Shown: positions 8,328 through 17,069 of the stretch, in pieces
Position numbering within the stretch: position 1 is the first letter of the stretch
How the letters are laid out: each line of letters starts with the position of its first letter
Assembly: GCA_964579305.1 (NCBI GenBank)
Contig: CAZOGY010000013.1
Coordinates: forward strand, 1-44,950
Direction: 5' to 3'
Source: JBCBWG01 sp964579305
GTDB lineage: Bacteria; Pseudomonadota; Alphaproteobacteria; Rhizobiales; Hyphomicrobiaceae
DNA length: 44,950 nucleotides
The notes under the pieces: generated by a model
The model's database searches: none
What the model was told of the DNA's origin: nothing
What the model saw: the letters and a program-made list of their open reading frames with translations, nothing else
Position numbers and translations under genes: made by a program

Positions 8328-9563
8328 ATGCTGTTTTGGGTCTCTGCAGCGATCATGACGGCGGCCGTCGTGCTTGCCATCATCTGGCCACTGGCACGCG
8401 GCTTTGGAGCCGATGCCGATGGGGCGGCCGATCTTGCCGCCGACGCCAACGTTTATCGCGACCAGCTTGCTGAAATCGATCGCGATCTGGACCGTGGTGT
8501 GATCACCGATACCGAGGCTGAGGCCGCGCGAATTGAGATATCGCGGCGCTTGCTGGCTGCCGACGCGGCTGCACATGCGGCCGATGGCGGGGCCCAAGCG
8601 TCGTTGTTCGGTGTTTCTGGCGAAAACCTGCGCAAAGCGGCCGCGCTTTTCTGTGCGGCGTTCCTGCCGCTGTCTGCTTTTGTCGCGTATCTCGTTTATG
8701 GCGCCGGCGGCGCGCCGGATCTGCCCCGGTCAGCACGCCTGCAAACGCCGATCGAGCGTACGCCGGTTGCTGAATTGATTTCGCGTGTGGAAGCGCGCTT
8801 GCGCGAGAAGCCCGACGACGGACAGGGCTGGGATGTCATCGCCCCGGTCTATACGCGGGTCGGCCGTTTTCAGGACGCCAAGGTGGCCTACGAGCGGGCC
8901 ATAGAGTTGCAGGGCGAGAGTGATCGCCGGCTGGCGGGCCTTGCGCAGGTTGTTGTCACGCTGGCGCGTGGTCGCGTGACACCAGAAGCCGAAAAGCTTT
9001 ACACACGGCTGGCAGCGCTGCGGCCGGATTGGCCGTTCCCGAAGTTCTGGTTGGCGGTCGCAAAGGAACAGCGCGGCGCCTTGGTCGAGGCACGCGACGA
9101 TTATCAAGCGCTCTTGAAAGACGCGCCGAAGGAAGCGCGCTGGCGGGCATCTGTGGAACGGCGCATTGCCGCGGTGTCCCAACGCTTGAGTGGCGCGCCG
9201 TTGGCCCGTGCAACGCCGCCCGAAGCAGCGCCTTCGCAGCCCAAGCCGCAAGCGGACGCCGGAGCATCGCAGACCAAAGCCCCGAAACTGTCGCGTGATC
9301 AGGTCGCAGCGGTCTCAGCCATGTCACCGGAAGATCGGCGCAACCTGATCAGCGACATGGTCGGCGGGCTGGCAGCGCGCTTGCAGGAGAATGGCGACGA
9401 TCCGGCGGGCTGGAAGCGGCTGATTCGTGCCTACATGGTCCTGGGAGATCGCAAGAACGCTCTCGCCGCGCTTGATCGCGCACGCGAAGCGCTTGTGGAC
9501 AAAGAAGAAAAGCGCCGCGACGTGGAAACGTTTGCGCAGTCGCTAGGGCTTGGCAGCTCATAG
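8328..9563 (+). CDS. ccmI: Cytochrome c biogenesis protein CcmI (CycH)
   Basis: A 411-residue protein. The family N-terminus MLFWVSAAIMTAAVVLAIIW forms the first membrane helix (~5-22). A short loop carries the acidic/basic region NVYRDQLAEIDRDLDRG typical of CcmI, a second helix lies at ~103-124, and a large periplasmic domain with TPR units follows (e.g. GWDVIAPVYTRVGRFQDAKV, FPKFWLAVAKEQRG and a C-terminal unit near DDPAGWKRLIRAYMVLG). CcmI binds apocytochrome c and hands it to the CcmFH ligation complex. ATG 8328 is chosen over GTG 8295 because the canonical start follows it. It is the first gene of the ccm set, 190 bp after the kinase. Confidence 0.93.
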   Translation: MLFWVSAAIMTAAVVLAIIWPLARGFGADADGAADLAADANVYRDQLAEIDRDLDRGVITDTEAEAARIEISRRLLAADAAAHAADGGAQASLFGVSGENLRKAAALFCAAFLPLSAFVAYLVYGAGGAPDLPRSARLQTPIERTPVAELISRVEARLREKPDDGQGWDVIAPVYTRVGRFQDAKVAYERAIELQGESDRRLAGLAQVVVTLARGRVTPEAEKLYTRLAALRPDWPFPKFWLAVAKEQRGALVEARDDYQALLKDAPKEARWRASVERRIAAVSQRLSGAPLARATPPEAAPSQPKPQADAGASQTKAPKLSRDQVAAVSAMSPEDRRNLISDMVGGLAARLQENGDDPAGWKRLIRAYMVLGDRKNALAALDRAREALVDKEEKRRDVETFAQSLGLGSS

Positions 9564-9627
9564 GTCGACCACTGCAATGGGTTTGCGCAACCGGCGCACG
9601 GACTGTAAATCGGACGGGTAAAACAAA

Positions 9628-10083
9628 ATGACACGCAAACAAAAGCGCGGTGTTTTGATCGGTGGTGGTGCAGCGCTATTGGCCGTTGCCGCAATTCTGA
9701 TTGCTTTTGCGCTGCGCGATACCATCGTTTTCTTTTATTCGCCCAGCGACCTTGAAACAAAAACGGTTGCGCCTGGCCAGCGGATCCGGATTGGCGGTCT
9801 CGTCCAATCCGGCTCCGTCAAGCGCGGTGATGGCGCAAAGGTATCATTCGCCATAACCGACACGCTCAAAACCGTTCCCGTTTCTTATACCGGCATCCTT
9901 CCGGATCTGTTTCGCGAGGGCCAGGGCGTCGTGGCCGAAGGAACGCTCACTGCGAGCGGGCAATTCAACGCCGATACGGTGCTTGCCAAACACGACGAGA
10001 ATTACATGCCGCCTGAAGTCGCCGATGCTTTGAAGAAGCGCGGCGTTAAGCTCGGCGAAGGCGCCACGCATCCGGGCTCTTGA
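9628..10083 (+). CDS. ccmE: Periplasmic haem chaperone CcmE (CycJ)
   Basis: A 151-residue protein with an uncleaved N-terminal membrane anchor (~9-29) and a periplasmic OB-fold. CcmE carries haem covalently between CcmABCD and CcmF. The haem-attaching motif is present as LAKHDENYMP, with His122 covalent and Tyr126 the axial ligand. Other family marks are RKQKRG at the start, FFYSPSDL and RIGGLVQSGSVKR. The gap to ccmI is 64 bp and to ccmF 84 bp, consistent with one transcript. CcmABCD and CcmG are not in this window and are usually encoded elsewhere in related genomes. Confidence 0.96.
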   Translation: MTRKQKRGVLIGGGAALLAVAAILIAFALRDTIVFFYSPSDLETKTVAPGQRIRIGGLVQSGSVKRGDGAKVSFAITDTLKTVPVSYTGILPDLFREGQGVVAEGTLTASGQFNADTVLAKHDENYMPPEVADALKKRGVKLGEGATHPGS

Positions 10084-10167
10084 AGCCGATACGACGCTGC
10101 CGAATGGAAAAAAAACCGCACACGGGCGATCATAAACGCCTGAAACACTTGAGACAGTTGAACCGCC

Positions 10168-12156
10168 ATGACCGTAGAACTTGGCCACTTCGCACTGATC
10201 CTCGCGCTGGCGACCGCCCTGATCCAAATGACCGTGCCGCTTGTCGGAACGCACATTGGCGATCGGCGCATGATGCAAGTCGCGCTGCCGGCAAGCCTTG
10301 TTCAACTGGCGCTTCTGGTCATCGCCTTTGCGGCACTGACAAACGCTTACGTGACGTCTGATTTCTCCGTAATCAACGTTTATCAGAATTCACATTCGGC
10401 CAAGCCGCTGATTTATAAGATTTCCGGTGTTTGGGGCAATCACGAGGGCTCGTTGCTTCTTTGGGTCCTTATCCTTGCGCTATTCGGTGCCGGCGTGGCG
10501 CTCTTTGGCAATAACTTGCCGATGACCTTGCGCGCCAATGTGCTTGCGGTCCAAGCAAGCATCGCCGTCGCATTTCTGCTGTTCATGCTGCTTACGTCGA
10601 ACCCGTTTCTGCGCGCCGCAACTGCACCGTTTGAGGGCCGTGGCCTCAACCCAATTCTGCAAGATCCCGGCCTCGCACTGCACCCGCCATTCCTTTATGC
10701 CGGGTACGTCGGCTTTTCGATCGCCTTTTCGTTCGCCATTGCGGCGCTGATCGATGGCCGGATTGATGCGGCCTGGGCGCGTTGGGTGCGGCCTTGGACG
10801 TTGGCTGCCTGGGTCTTCCTGACGCTCGGCATCGCGCTGGGTTCCTACTGGGCTTACTACGAGCTTGGCTGGGGCGGCTGGTGGTTTTGGGACCCGGTCG
10901 AGAACGCTTCTTTCATGCCCTGGCTGGCGGGCACGGCGCTGCTGCACTCAGCGCTTGTCATGGAAAAGCGGGAGTCACTCAGGGTTTGGACGGTCCTGCT
11001 GGCCATCCTGACCTTCTCCCTGTCTTTGTTGGGCACATTCCTCGTCCGCTCCGGCGTTCTGACATCCGTCCATGCGTTCGCAGTTGATCCTGCCCGCGGC
11101 GTGTTCATCCTCGGGATCATGATCGTGTTCGTCGGCGGCTCGCTTGCGTTGTTTGCGGCCCGCGCGAACGCCTTGCGCCAGGGTGGGCTGTTTGCACCGG
11201 TCAGCCGCGAAGGCGCGCTGGTCTTGAACAATATCTTGCTGACCACAAGCTGCGCGACGGTGCTGATCGGCACGCTCTATCCGTTGGCGCTTGAAGGGCT
11301 TACCGGCGCGAAGATCTCGGTTGGTCCGCCATACTTCAATTTGACCTTCGGGCCGCTCATGATCCCGCTGCTTCTGGCCATTCCGTTTGGGACGGTGCTG
11401 CCTTGGAAACGCGGCGACCTGGAAGCGGCCGCCCGCCGGCTTTACGTGGCCGCCCTGATCACGTTCGTCTTGACCATCCTCGTCTTCGCAGTGGTGGAGC
11501 GCGGACCCTGGCTTGCGCCGCTTGGCATCGCGCTTGGCTTGTGGGTGGCGGTTGGCGCGATTTGGGATTTGGCCATGCGCGCGCGGATCGGCGAGGTCCC
11601 TTGGACGGTCGCGTGGGCTCGGCTCGCCGGGTTGCCCCGGGCGACATTCGGGGCGGCCCTTGGCCACCTCGGCGTCGGCGTCATGACCATCGGCATTATC
11701 GCGACAACGGCCTACAGAGAAGAGCACGTCCAGGTGATGCGCCCTGGTGATACCGTTTCGGCTGGTGGGTATGCGATCGTGTTCAAAGGTGCGGAAACGG
11801 GAAGCGGACCGAACTACAACCTCGTTGCGGGCAACTTTTCAGTTCTCAGCGGGACTGATGAAATCACCACCGTGCGGCCCGAAAAGCGGCTCTACACCGC
11901 GCCGCGCCAGTCCACGAGCGAGGCTGGCATTTTCGCAAGTTGGCGGGGAGATCTGTACGCCGTGCTCGGCGATCGCCAAAACGACGCCACCGCTTACACC
12001 GTCCGGGTCTATTTCAATCCGTTCGTCCGCTGGATCTGGTATGGCTGCTTGATCATGGGGATCGGCGGATTGCTGTCGCTATCGGATCGTCGCCTCCGGG
12101 TTGGCGCCCCGCGCCGTCGCGCCGTGCCGGTTGCAAGCCCGGTGGCAGCGGAATGA
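10168..12156 (+). CDS. ccmF: Haem lyase subunit CcmF (CycK)
   Basis: A 662-residue polytopic membrane protein that binds haem and works with CcmH and CcmI to ligate it to apocytochrome c on the periplasmic side. The tryptophan-rich signature GGWWFWDPVEN (~236-246) is intact. Flanking histidine motifs WGNHEGS (~90-96) and LHPPFLYAGY (~171-180) are present, as is the hydrophobic multi-helix profile throughout. Length is normal for the family. The stop overlaps the ccmH start (ATGA). A late soluble region around 520-600 (YREEHVQVMRPGDTVSAGGY) is the usual periplasmic loop before the last helix. Confidence 0.97.
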   Translation: MTVELGHFALILALATALIQMTVPLVGTHIGDRRMMQVALPASLVQLALLVIAFAALTNAYVTSDFSVINVYQNSHSAKPLIYKISGVWGNHEGSLLLWVLILALFGAGVALFGNNLPMTLRANVLAVQASIAVAFLLFMLLTSNPFLRAATAPFEGRGLNPILQDPGLALHPPFLYAGYVGFSIAFSFAIAALIDGRIDAAWARWVRPWTLAAWVFLTLGIALGSYWAYYELGWGGWWFWDPVENASFMPWLAGTALLHSALVMEKRESLRVWTVLLAILTFSLSLLGTFLVRSGVLTSVHAFAVDPARGVFILGIMIVFVGGSLALFAARANALRQGGLFAPVSREGALVLNNILLTTSCATVLIGTLYPLALEGLTGAKISVGPPYFNLTFGPLMIPLLLAIPFGTVLPWKRGDLEAAARRLYVAALITFVLTILVFAVVERGPWLAPLGIALGLWVAVGAIWDLAMRARIGEVPWTVAWARLAGLPRATFGAALGHLGVGVMTIGIIATTAYREEHVQVMRPGDTVSAGGYAIVFKGAETGSGPNYNLVAGNFSVLSGTDEITTVRPEKRLYTAPRQSTSEAGIFASWRGDLYAVLGDRQNDATAYTVRVYFNPFVRWIWYGCLIMGIGGLLSLSDRRLRVGAPRRRAVPVASPVAAE

Positions 12157-12698
12157 TGCGCATGCTCTCCATGTGGGGGATGCCCCGTTTGCGCTTCACA
12201 GGCCTGACCGCCGGGCTCGCCGCCATGGTGATGGCGATGGCCGCGTGCGCTTGTATCTCGCCGGCCCAGGCCATTGAGCCGGGCGAGCGCCTCGACGACC
12301 CAAAATTGGAGAGCCGAGCCCGAAAGCTTTCGGCCGAACTGCGCTGTCTTGTCTGCCAGAACCAGTCGATCGATGACAGTAACGCGGAATTGGCCAAAGA
12401 CCTCCGCGTCTTGGTTCGCGAGCGCATCCAGGCCGGCGATAGCGACCGCGAGGTCATCGATTACGTCGTCTCGCGCTACGGCGAGTTTGTGCTGCTCCGT
12501 CCGCCGTTTAATGTGCGCACACTGCTGCTTTGGCTTGCGCCGCTCTTGGTGCTGGTGGGGGCGGTTGCCTACGCGATCATGGCCATGCGCCGCGCGCAAT
12601 CGCAGTCAGCAGCCGCTACGCCGGGGCGCACGGCCGACGCGCTATCGGCTCAAGAGCGCGAACGGCTTGAAAAGCTTCTCGACGACGCGAAGTCCTAA
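12153..12698 (+). CDS. ccmH: Cytochrome c biogenesis protein CcmH (CycL)
   Basis: A 181-residue protein with a signal peptide (~1-40, ending SPAQA), a periplasmic thioredoxin-like three-helix domain and one C-terminal helix (~123-144). The reactive motif LRCLVCQNQSI holds Cys65 and Cys68, which reduce the apocytochrome CXXCH motif. EFVLLRPPFN before the membrane helix is also typical. Two adjacent ATGs (12153 and 12156) are possible; the first overlaps the ccmF stop as ATGA. This is the last gene of the ccm run. degP follows after about 137 bp and probably has its own promoter. Confidence 0.96.
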   Translation: MMRMLSMWGMPRLRFTGLTAGLAAMVMAMAACACISPAQAIEPGERLDDPKLESRARKLSAELRCLVCQNQSIDDSNAELAKDLRVLVRERIQAGDSDREVIDYVVSRYGEFVLLRPPFNVRTLLLWLAPLLVLVGAVAYAIMAMRRAQSQSAAATPGRTADALSAQERERLEKLLDDAKS

Positions 12699-12793
12699 GT
12701 GCCGCCACGCCCATCCAAATTGCTCTGATAACGCAGAGGTGATTACTGCCTTTTAATCCCGCAGCCATTGGGTCGTAAGAATGCGCCGCCTAG

Positions 12794-12818
12794 TTTCGCA
12801 TCATCACTTGATGCGCAA
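12794..12818. promoter_or_regulatory. Inverted repeat in degP leader
   Basis: TTTCGCATCA (12794-12803) and TGATGCGCAA (12809-12818) pair at 9 of 10 positions around a 5-nt loop. The hairpin sits just before the degP ribosome-binding site (GGAAAGG, 12820-12826). It could be an operator for an envelope-stress regulator or an RNA hairpin affecting initiation; neither is shown. Confidence 0.45.
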
Positions 12819-12835
12819 TGGAAAGGCAATTCGCG

Positions 12836-14368
12836 ATGCAACACATCGGTGGCGCACAGCCCCCGGCAGCGACCGTCGCCCGTAGCAATGGCCAATGGGC
12901 CGCTCTGGCGGGCTTCGCTTTGGCAGGTCTCGTTTCGCTTGGTCTGATGGTCGCTGCAACCCCAGCGCGCGCCCAGCTCCAGCCGGGTGTCAACGCGCCG
13001 ACGACGTTTGCCGACATCGTCGAGCGGGTCAGCCCCTCAGTCGTTTCGATCCGTGTGACAAGCGGGACGGCGTCCACGCGGCTTTCGTCTCGCCGCAACA
13101 ATGGCCGTCTGCCGTTCCCGGATTTGGCACCGGACCACCCCCTCAATGAGTTCTTCCGTGACATGCCGCGTCGTTTCGGCCGGCAGGCCCCGAACCGCCG
13201 CGCACCACGGCCCCGCCGTTCGCAGGGTTCAGGTTTCGTGATTTCGCAAGACGGCTATGTGGTGACCAACAACCACGTGGTCCGCAACGCAGATCAAGTC
13301 ACGGTCGTCTTCGGACAGAAGGAAGAATATGAGGCCGAAGTCGTCGGCACCGACGCACGTACCGACCTCGCGCTGTTGAAGATCAAGGCCGAGAAATCGT
13401 TCGCTCCGGTCAAGTTCGCCGACACCGAAGGTCGCGTTGGTGATTGGGTCGTCGCTGTCGGAAACCCATTCGGCCTCGGCGGAACTGTGACCGTCGGCGT
13501 GATTTCCGCACTCGCCCGCGATATCGGCTCCGGCCCCTATGACTTCATGCAGATCGACGCTGCGATCAACCGCGGTAACTCCGGCGGCCCGACGTTCAAC
13601 ATGAGCGGCGAAGTCATCGGTGTGAACACGGCGATCTATTCGCCTTCCGGCGGCAACGTCGGTATCGCATTCGCGGTCCCGGCATCGACGGCGCGCACGG
13701 TGATCGAGCAACTCAAGAAAAACGGTTCGGTAAGCCGTGGCTGGCTCGGCGTGCGTATCCAGAACATCGATGAGGATATCGCAGCAAGCTTGGGTCTGGC
13801 AAAGGCCGCCGGCGCGCTGATCAACGAGATCACGTCGGATGGCCCAGCCGAGAAATCGGGCCTGCGTGTTGGTGACGCGATCATCAAGGTCGGTGATAAG
13901 GATATCGCTGACAGCCGTGACCTCGCCCGCACGATCGCTGACTATGCACCATACACCACCGTCCGCGTGGCGGTCCGGCGCGGTGCCCAGGATCTCACGA
14001 TCCCCGTCAAGCTTGGGCAGTTCCCAGGGAATGCGACGGCGTCCAATGCACGTCCTGAGGGTCAGGACAAGCAAGCCGAGGTTGTCGCTCTGGAAGATCT
14101 CGGGATCGAGGTGACAAACCTCGACGACGCATCGCGCAAAGGCGTTTTGATCCGCGACGTCGACCCCGATAGTGCAGCCGCAGACAAAGGCCTCACGGCT
14201 GGCGACGTGATCGTTCAGGTCAACTCGCAAGACGTGAGCCGCCCGGCGGACGTGCGTGCCGCGGTCGCCCGGGTCAAGCGCCTTGGCCGCCCGTCGGTTC
14301 TCATGATGATCGAGAATGCCCGCGGTCGCCGTCTCGTTGCCGTCAGCTTCAACAAAAAGAAGAACTGA
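12836..14368 (+). CDS. degP: Periplasmic serine protease DegP/HtrA (Do family)
   Basis: A 510-residue periplasmic chaperone-protease. A hydrophobic signal segment (VSLGLMVAATPARA) is followed by a trypsin-like domain with the full triad, numbered from this start: His147 in TNNHVV, Asp177 in RTDLALLKI and Ser249 in GNSGGP. Two PDZ domains follow (~295-385 and ~415-505). The long basic LA-loop-like insert near FGRQAPNRRAPRPRRS is rich in Arg/Pro. ATG 12836 is preferred over 12818 because GGAAAGG lies ~9 nt upstream. Its place after ccmH and before a second OmpR-type pair is the rhizobial cycHJKL-degP order. Confidence 0.96.
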   Translation: MQHIGGAQPPAATVARSNGQWAALAGFALAGLVSLGLMVAATPARAQLQPGVNAPTTFADIVERVSPSVVSIRVTSGTASTRLSSRRNNGRLPFPDLAPDHPLNEFFRDMPRRFGRQAPNRRAPRPRRSQGSGFVISQDGYVVTNNHVVRNADQVTVVFGQKEEYEAEVVGTDARTDLALLKIKAEKSFAPVKFADTEGRVGDWVVAVGNPFGLGGTVTVGVISALARDIGSGPYDFMQIDAAINRGNSGGPTFNMSGEVIGVNTAIYSPSGGNVGIAFAVPASTARTVIEQLKKNGSVSRGWLGVRIQNIDEDIAASLGLAKAAGALINEITSDGPAEKSGLRVGDAIIKVGDKDIADSRDLARTIADYAPYTTVRVAVRRGAQDLTIPVKLGQFPGNATASNARPEGQDKQAEVVALEDLGIEVTNLDDASRKGVLIRDVDPDSAAADKGLTAGDVIVQVNSQDVSRPADVRAAVARVKRLGRPSVLMMIENARGRRLVAVSFNKKKN

Positions 14369-14450
14369 CGACAGCCTTGCGGCGTTGACCTGCCACTTGC
14401 GGTCGCGAATGGCGCTCACCGGCCGCGACCCGAATGGGAACGTAAAGACC

Positions 14451-14474
14451 GAGCGCGGTGGCATCACCGCGCTC
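14451..14474 (+). terminator. Hairpin after degP, possible terminator
   Basis: GAGCGCGGTG (14451-14460) and CACCGCGCTC (14465-14474) form a perfect 10-bp stem with loop GCAT. No T-run follows, so it may be a Rho-type or attenuating site. A second short hairpin, GGGGC/GCCCC with loop TCCTTT, is at 14487-14502. Confidence 0.5.
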
Positions 14475-14550
14475 GTATGTCATTATGGGGCTCCTTTGCC
14501 CCACGGACCGACCCGGCATGTTCCCGTGTGTCCAGTCAGTGGAGCTCACA

Positions 14551-15255
14551 ATGAACCCGAGCAAGACCATGCGTGTTTTGATCGTTGAAGATGACGCAGA
14601 GGCCGCCGGCTATCTCGCGAAGGCACTGCGTGAAAGCGGCCACGAGCCCGACGTTGCCGGTGACGGTGACCGTGGTCTCGCGATGGCGCTGGAAAACGAC
14701 TACGACGTTCTTGTGATCGATCGCATGCTGCCTATCCGGGATGGCCTGTCATTGATCCAGGAACTGCGCGATGCGCGCGAGGTCGTTCCGCCGGCTTTGA
14801 TTCTATCTGCGCTCGGTGACGTGGACCATCGCGTCGAAGGCTTGCGCGCTGGCGGCGATGATTATCTCGCCAAGCCCTATGCCTTCTCAGAATTGCTGGC
14901 GCGCATCGAAGCGCTGACCCGGCGCCCTCAGCCAGAGGCGCTTGAAACCCGTTACAAGGTCGCGGATTTGGAGTTGGACCGGCTGGCTCGGCGCGTCACG
15001 CGCGCTGGAAAAACCATTCTATTGCAGCCGCGTGAATTCCGTCTGTTGGAGTTCTTGATGAAGAACGCCAACCAAGTCGTCACGCGAACTATGCTCCTGG
15101 AAAACGTTTGGAATTATCACTTCGATCCCCAGACGAACGTGATCGATGTGCATATCTCGCGCCTGCGCTCAAAGATCGATAAGGATTTCGAGCCGCCATT
15201 GCTCCACACCGTACGCGGTGCCGGTTATATGATCCGCGATGCAGCCGAGGTCTGA
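14551..15255 (+). CDS. OmpR-family response regulator (second two-component pair)
   Basis: A 234-residue regulator. The receiver domain has LIVEDD, phospho-acceptor Asp57 in VIDRMLP and the conserved lysine in YLAKPYAFSEL. The winged-helix domain holds LQPREFRLLEFLM and the recognition part NVIDVHISRLRSKID...VRGAGYMI, as in CpxR/QseB/PhoB relatives. ATG 14551 is chosen over a longer frame because GGAG lies upstream and the receiver fold begins at once. It overlaps the kinase gene by 17 bp. Lying directly after degP, it may respond to envelope protein stress; this is an inference from position only. Confidence 0.92.
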   Translation: MNPSKTMRVLIVEDDAEAAGYLAKALRESGHEPDVAGDGDRGLAMALENDYDVLVIDRMLPIRDGLSLIQELRDAREVVPPALILSALGDVDHRVEGLRAGGDDYLAKPYAFSELLARIEALTRRPQPEALETRYKVADLELDRLARRVTRAGKTILLQPREFRLLEFLMKNANQVVTRTMLLENVWNYHFDPQTNVIDVHISRLRSKIDKDFEPPLLHTVRGAGYMIRDAAEV

Positions 15256-16864
15256 CGTCTCGCCAACAAATTTCAACGCGCCATTGTCGGCGTCGCCGTT
15301 TTCCGCGCCCAAGGGTCTCGGGCGCTGGCGCTTGCAAAGAACGGTGATCGCCGCGGCCCTGTTGGTCACCGTTGTGGCCCTCGTCGTCGCTGCGATGTTC
15401 TGGGCCGCAACGCGCGAGCGCAATAACAGCGCATTTGCGTCGCTCGAAAACGAAGCGTCCTTGGTCGCCCACATGGCCGACCGCACCGGTGCCAAGTCGC
15501 TGGCCGCAATCCTCTCCGACTTGTCTGGCGTGCCCAGCCCAGATCAACCGGGTCGTATCCAGCCCGAGGGCACGCAACGCACCCTGTTCGCGATCTACGA
15601 CAGTGACGATCGCCAACTTGCCGGCCCGCGCATTCTGGAGCGACGCAACGTGTCGCGCGATGGCCGCCGCCAACTGATACGTTATGAGCCGATGGCAAAG
15701 CCGCAGGGCCGAGAACAAGCTGCCATGCCGCGCCTCGCCCTTGCTGTGACGACCGAGCTTCGCTCCGGCGGCCGGATCACGGCCTTGCGCGATACCGGCG
15801 CGGCGCAAGCTTTTGCGTGGCGGGTGATTGGTTGGCTTGTGCTTGCCACGCTTTTGATCACTGCGCTGGTGATGACCACCGGGGCCCTGGCCGCACGCGC
15901 AACCCAACGTCGCCTGACGGCTTTGAGCGCGACGATCGCCGACATCATGTCCGGCGACCTTTCGCGCCGGCTGACAATCTCCATGCGCGGAGACGAGATC
16001 GACCGGTTAGCCGCTGACGTGAACGTCATGCTGGAGCGTATCGAACGCCTGATGCACGGCTTGAGGGATGTCTCAGACAGCATCGCCCATGACCTCAAAA
16101 CGCCATTGAACAGATTGCGTGCGCGCGTCGAGGCCGCTTTGCGTAAAGCCGATGCCCGGCCGCTCGCCAACTCCGCACACGCGCTGAGCTCTGGTGCGGG
16201 CGGGTCGCCAGCGGAGGCGCTGGTCGATGAACTGCGCCAAGCGTTGACCCAAACCATCGATGACGCCGATGGGCTCATCCGCACATTTGATTCGCTTTTG
16301 CTTGTGGCGCGGCTGGAAGCCGGCGCGGTCGCCCGCCGCGCCCAGCCATTCAATGTCGTGGAGTTGTTGTCTGACGTCGCCGATCTCTATGAGCCGCTCG
16401 CCGAAGAGCGAGGGCTATCGTTGTCGCTCTTTGCCGACTTGCCAGAAAAGATCATGGTGACAGCGCATCGCCAATTGGTGATGCAAGCCATCACCAATCT
16501 CGTTGAAAACGCGATCAAGTATGGCACGCCCGTCTGCCCGGACCGGACTGCGGCGACGATTGAAATCGGTGCACACGCGCGATCGCACACGGTGGAAATC
16601 GTCGTTGCCGACCATGGGCCCGGCATTCCGAAAGATCAGCACGCGCGTGCCAGACAGCGCTTCGCCCGGCTTGACACGTCGCGCTCAACCGCCGGCTCCG
16701 GGCTTGGCCTGAGCCTCGTGGCCGCCGTCGCTGACTTGCATGCGGGCCAGCTTGAGCTTGGCGACAACGCGCCTGGCCTTCGCGCCGCGCTTATATTGCC
16801 GGTTCGGCCGGCCTCTGCGTCCGCTAAGGCCGCGCCAGACAACGGCGTGCCCGCAAAAGGCTAG
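15239..16864 (+). CDS. Membrane sensor histidine kinase (partner of preceding regulator)
   Basis: A 541-residue kinase with TM1 (~35-56), a periplasmic loop of ~135 residues, TM2 (~193-216) and a HAMP domain (RRLTALSATIADIMSGDLSR). The HisKA motif is DSIAHDLKTPLNRLR with His284. The HATPase_c domain shows N-box NLVENAIKYG, G1 ADHGPGIP and G2 GSGLGLSLVAAV. A spacer within the dimerisation region (ALRKADARPLANSAHALSSG) is longer than usual. The start overlaps the regulator, so the pair is co-translated. The stop codon TAG lies at the very start of repeat B copy 2. Confidence 0.92.
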   Translation: MQPRSDVSPTNFNAPLSASPFSAPKGLGRWRLQRTVIAAALLVTVVALVVAAMFWAATRERNNSAFASLENEASLVAHMADRTGAKSLAAILSDLSGVPSPDQPGRIQPEGTQRTLFAIYDSDDRQLAGPRILERRNVSRDGRRQLIRYEPMAKPQGREQAAMPRLALAVTTELRSGGRITALRDTGAAQAFAWRVIGWLVLATLLITALVMTTGALAARATQRRLTALSATIADIMSGDLSRRLTISMRGDEIDRLAADVNVMLERIERLMHGLRDVSDSIAHDLKTPLNRLRARVEAALRKADARPLANSAHALSSGAGGSPAEALVDELRQALTQTIDDADGLIRTFDSLLLVARLEAGAVARRAQPFNVVELLSDVADLYEPLAEERGLSLSLFADLPEKIMVTAHRQLVMQAITNLVENAIKYGTPVCPDRTAATIEIGAHARSHTVEIVVADHGPGIPKDQHARARQRFARLDTSRSTAGSGLGLSLVAAVADLHAGQLELGDNAPGLRAALILPVRPASASAKAAPDNGVPAKG

Positions 16865-16998
16865 AGCGTCACCCGACCACACATGAGCGCAATTGCGATC
16901 AAGTCGTCGGACAAAGATGCGCGACCATATTGGAAATAGAGCGCTCTCATCTGACCTGTGAATCGCAATGCGATCCCGTAACATCGGATATTGCTCTG
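16863..16998 (+). repeat. Repeat B, copy 2 (~136 bp)
   Basis: This copy runs from AGAGC, which overlaps the kinase stop codon, to CGGATATTGCTCT. The ends are inverted: AGAGC-N5-CCGA at the left matches the reverse complement of the right end. An internal palindrome, GAATCGCAATGCGATC, is also present. Its sequence aligns with 5642-5778. It lies between the kinase gene and glnE, so the glnE promoter may be within or after it. Confidence 0.85.
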
Positions 16999-17069
16999 AC
17001 CAGTTCCGGTTCGCCTCGCCCCGCTTTGCGCGCTATGTTCGCGGCCCACACAATCAAGAGTGCGCCGAG

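Noticed and set aside
8180..8449. Minus-strand open frame of 89 codons over the kinase-ccmI gap
   Set aside because: It overlaps the ccmI start, lacks a ribosome-binding site and is Ala/Pro-rich as expected for antisense of GC-rich coding DNA.
8328..12698. Missing ccmG and ccmABCD taken as a broken cytochrome c system
   Set aside because: In rhizobial relatives these genes are normally encoded elsewhere; all four ccm genes here are intact.
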